Positions 5,428 to 5,457 of a DNA stretch of 5,457 bases are shown one piece after another; the stretch's first letter is position 1, and the number at the start of each line of letters is the position of its first letter. The stretch comes from Deltaproteobacteria bacterium UBA4427 (lineage in GTDB: Bacteria; Myxococcota_A; UBA9160; UBA4427): the NCBI GenBank assembly GCA_002390675.1, contig DGPZ01000144.1, positions 1 through 5,457 of the forward strand, written 5' to 3'. The notes under the pieces were generated by a model. It did not search any database. It was not told where the DNA came from and worked only from the letters and a program-made list of their open reading frames with translations. Made by a program: the position numbers and the translations under genes.

Positions 5428-5457
5428 GGCATTTCACCCGCTTGGTGCTGCGCGGGA

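Overview
The window is moderately GC-rich bacterial DNA. All five recognisable genes lie on the minus strand, so it is read from high to low coordinates. In that order they are: a MglA-type small Ras-like GTPase (5351-4695); a bifunctional riboflavin-synthesis enzyme RibBA (about 4345-3050); a MoxR/CoxD-like AAA+ ATPase (2902-1922); a CoxE-like von Willebrand factor A (VWA) protein (1851-433); and the first 102 codons of a membrane protein with an HEWGH zinc-type motif (306-1), cut by the window edge. The plus strand has open frames but none looks like a real gene. There is no tRNA, rRNA, CRISPR array, insertion sequence or other sign of mobile DNA.

The MglA GTPase points to a member of the former Deltaproteobacteria (Myxococcota or a relative) or another environmental proteobacterium. 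MglA-type GTPases occur in several phyla, so this is an inference and not an assignment. The layout resembles a chromosomal housekeeping region more than an accessory island.

Region by region: 5352-5457 is the mglA leader, with a clear AGGAG site and a small hairpin. The 349 bases between mglA and ribBA (4346-4694) hold no convincing gene. They do hold the best promoter in the window (TTGACA, 17 bp, TATTGT on the minus strand at 4494-4466), several short stem-loops, and a possible 28-codon leader ORF that stops inside the ribBA ribosome-binding site. The 147-base gap between ribBA and the AAA+ gene holds a perfect 6-bp stem-loop. The AAA+ and VWA genes are 70 bases apart and almost certainly form one unit. 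A 126-base gap then leads to the truncated membrane-protein gene, which has its own strong ribosome-binding site.

Three jobs are represented. MglA-type GTPases set cell polarity or organise surface machinery. RibBA starts flavin synthesis from GTP and ribulose 5-phosphate. AAA+/VWA pairs of the CoxD/CoxE, NorQ/NorD and CbbQ/CbbO kind act as chaperone-like machines that load or remodel metal centres or activate enzymes. No target enzyme such as CO dehydrogenase is in the window. The truncated membrane protein next to the pair is a candidate partner, but only by proximity. I see no clearly new system. The points most worth checking are a glutamine in RibBA where a metal-binding histidine is expected, the ribBA leader, an alanine at the Ras-Gly12 position of the GTPase, and the AAA+/VWA/HEWGH neighbourhood.
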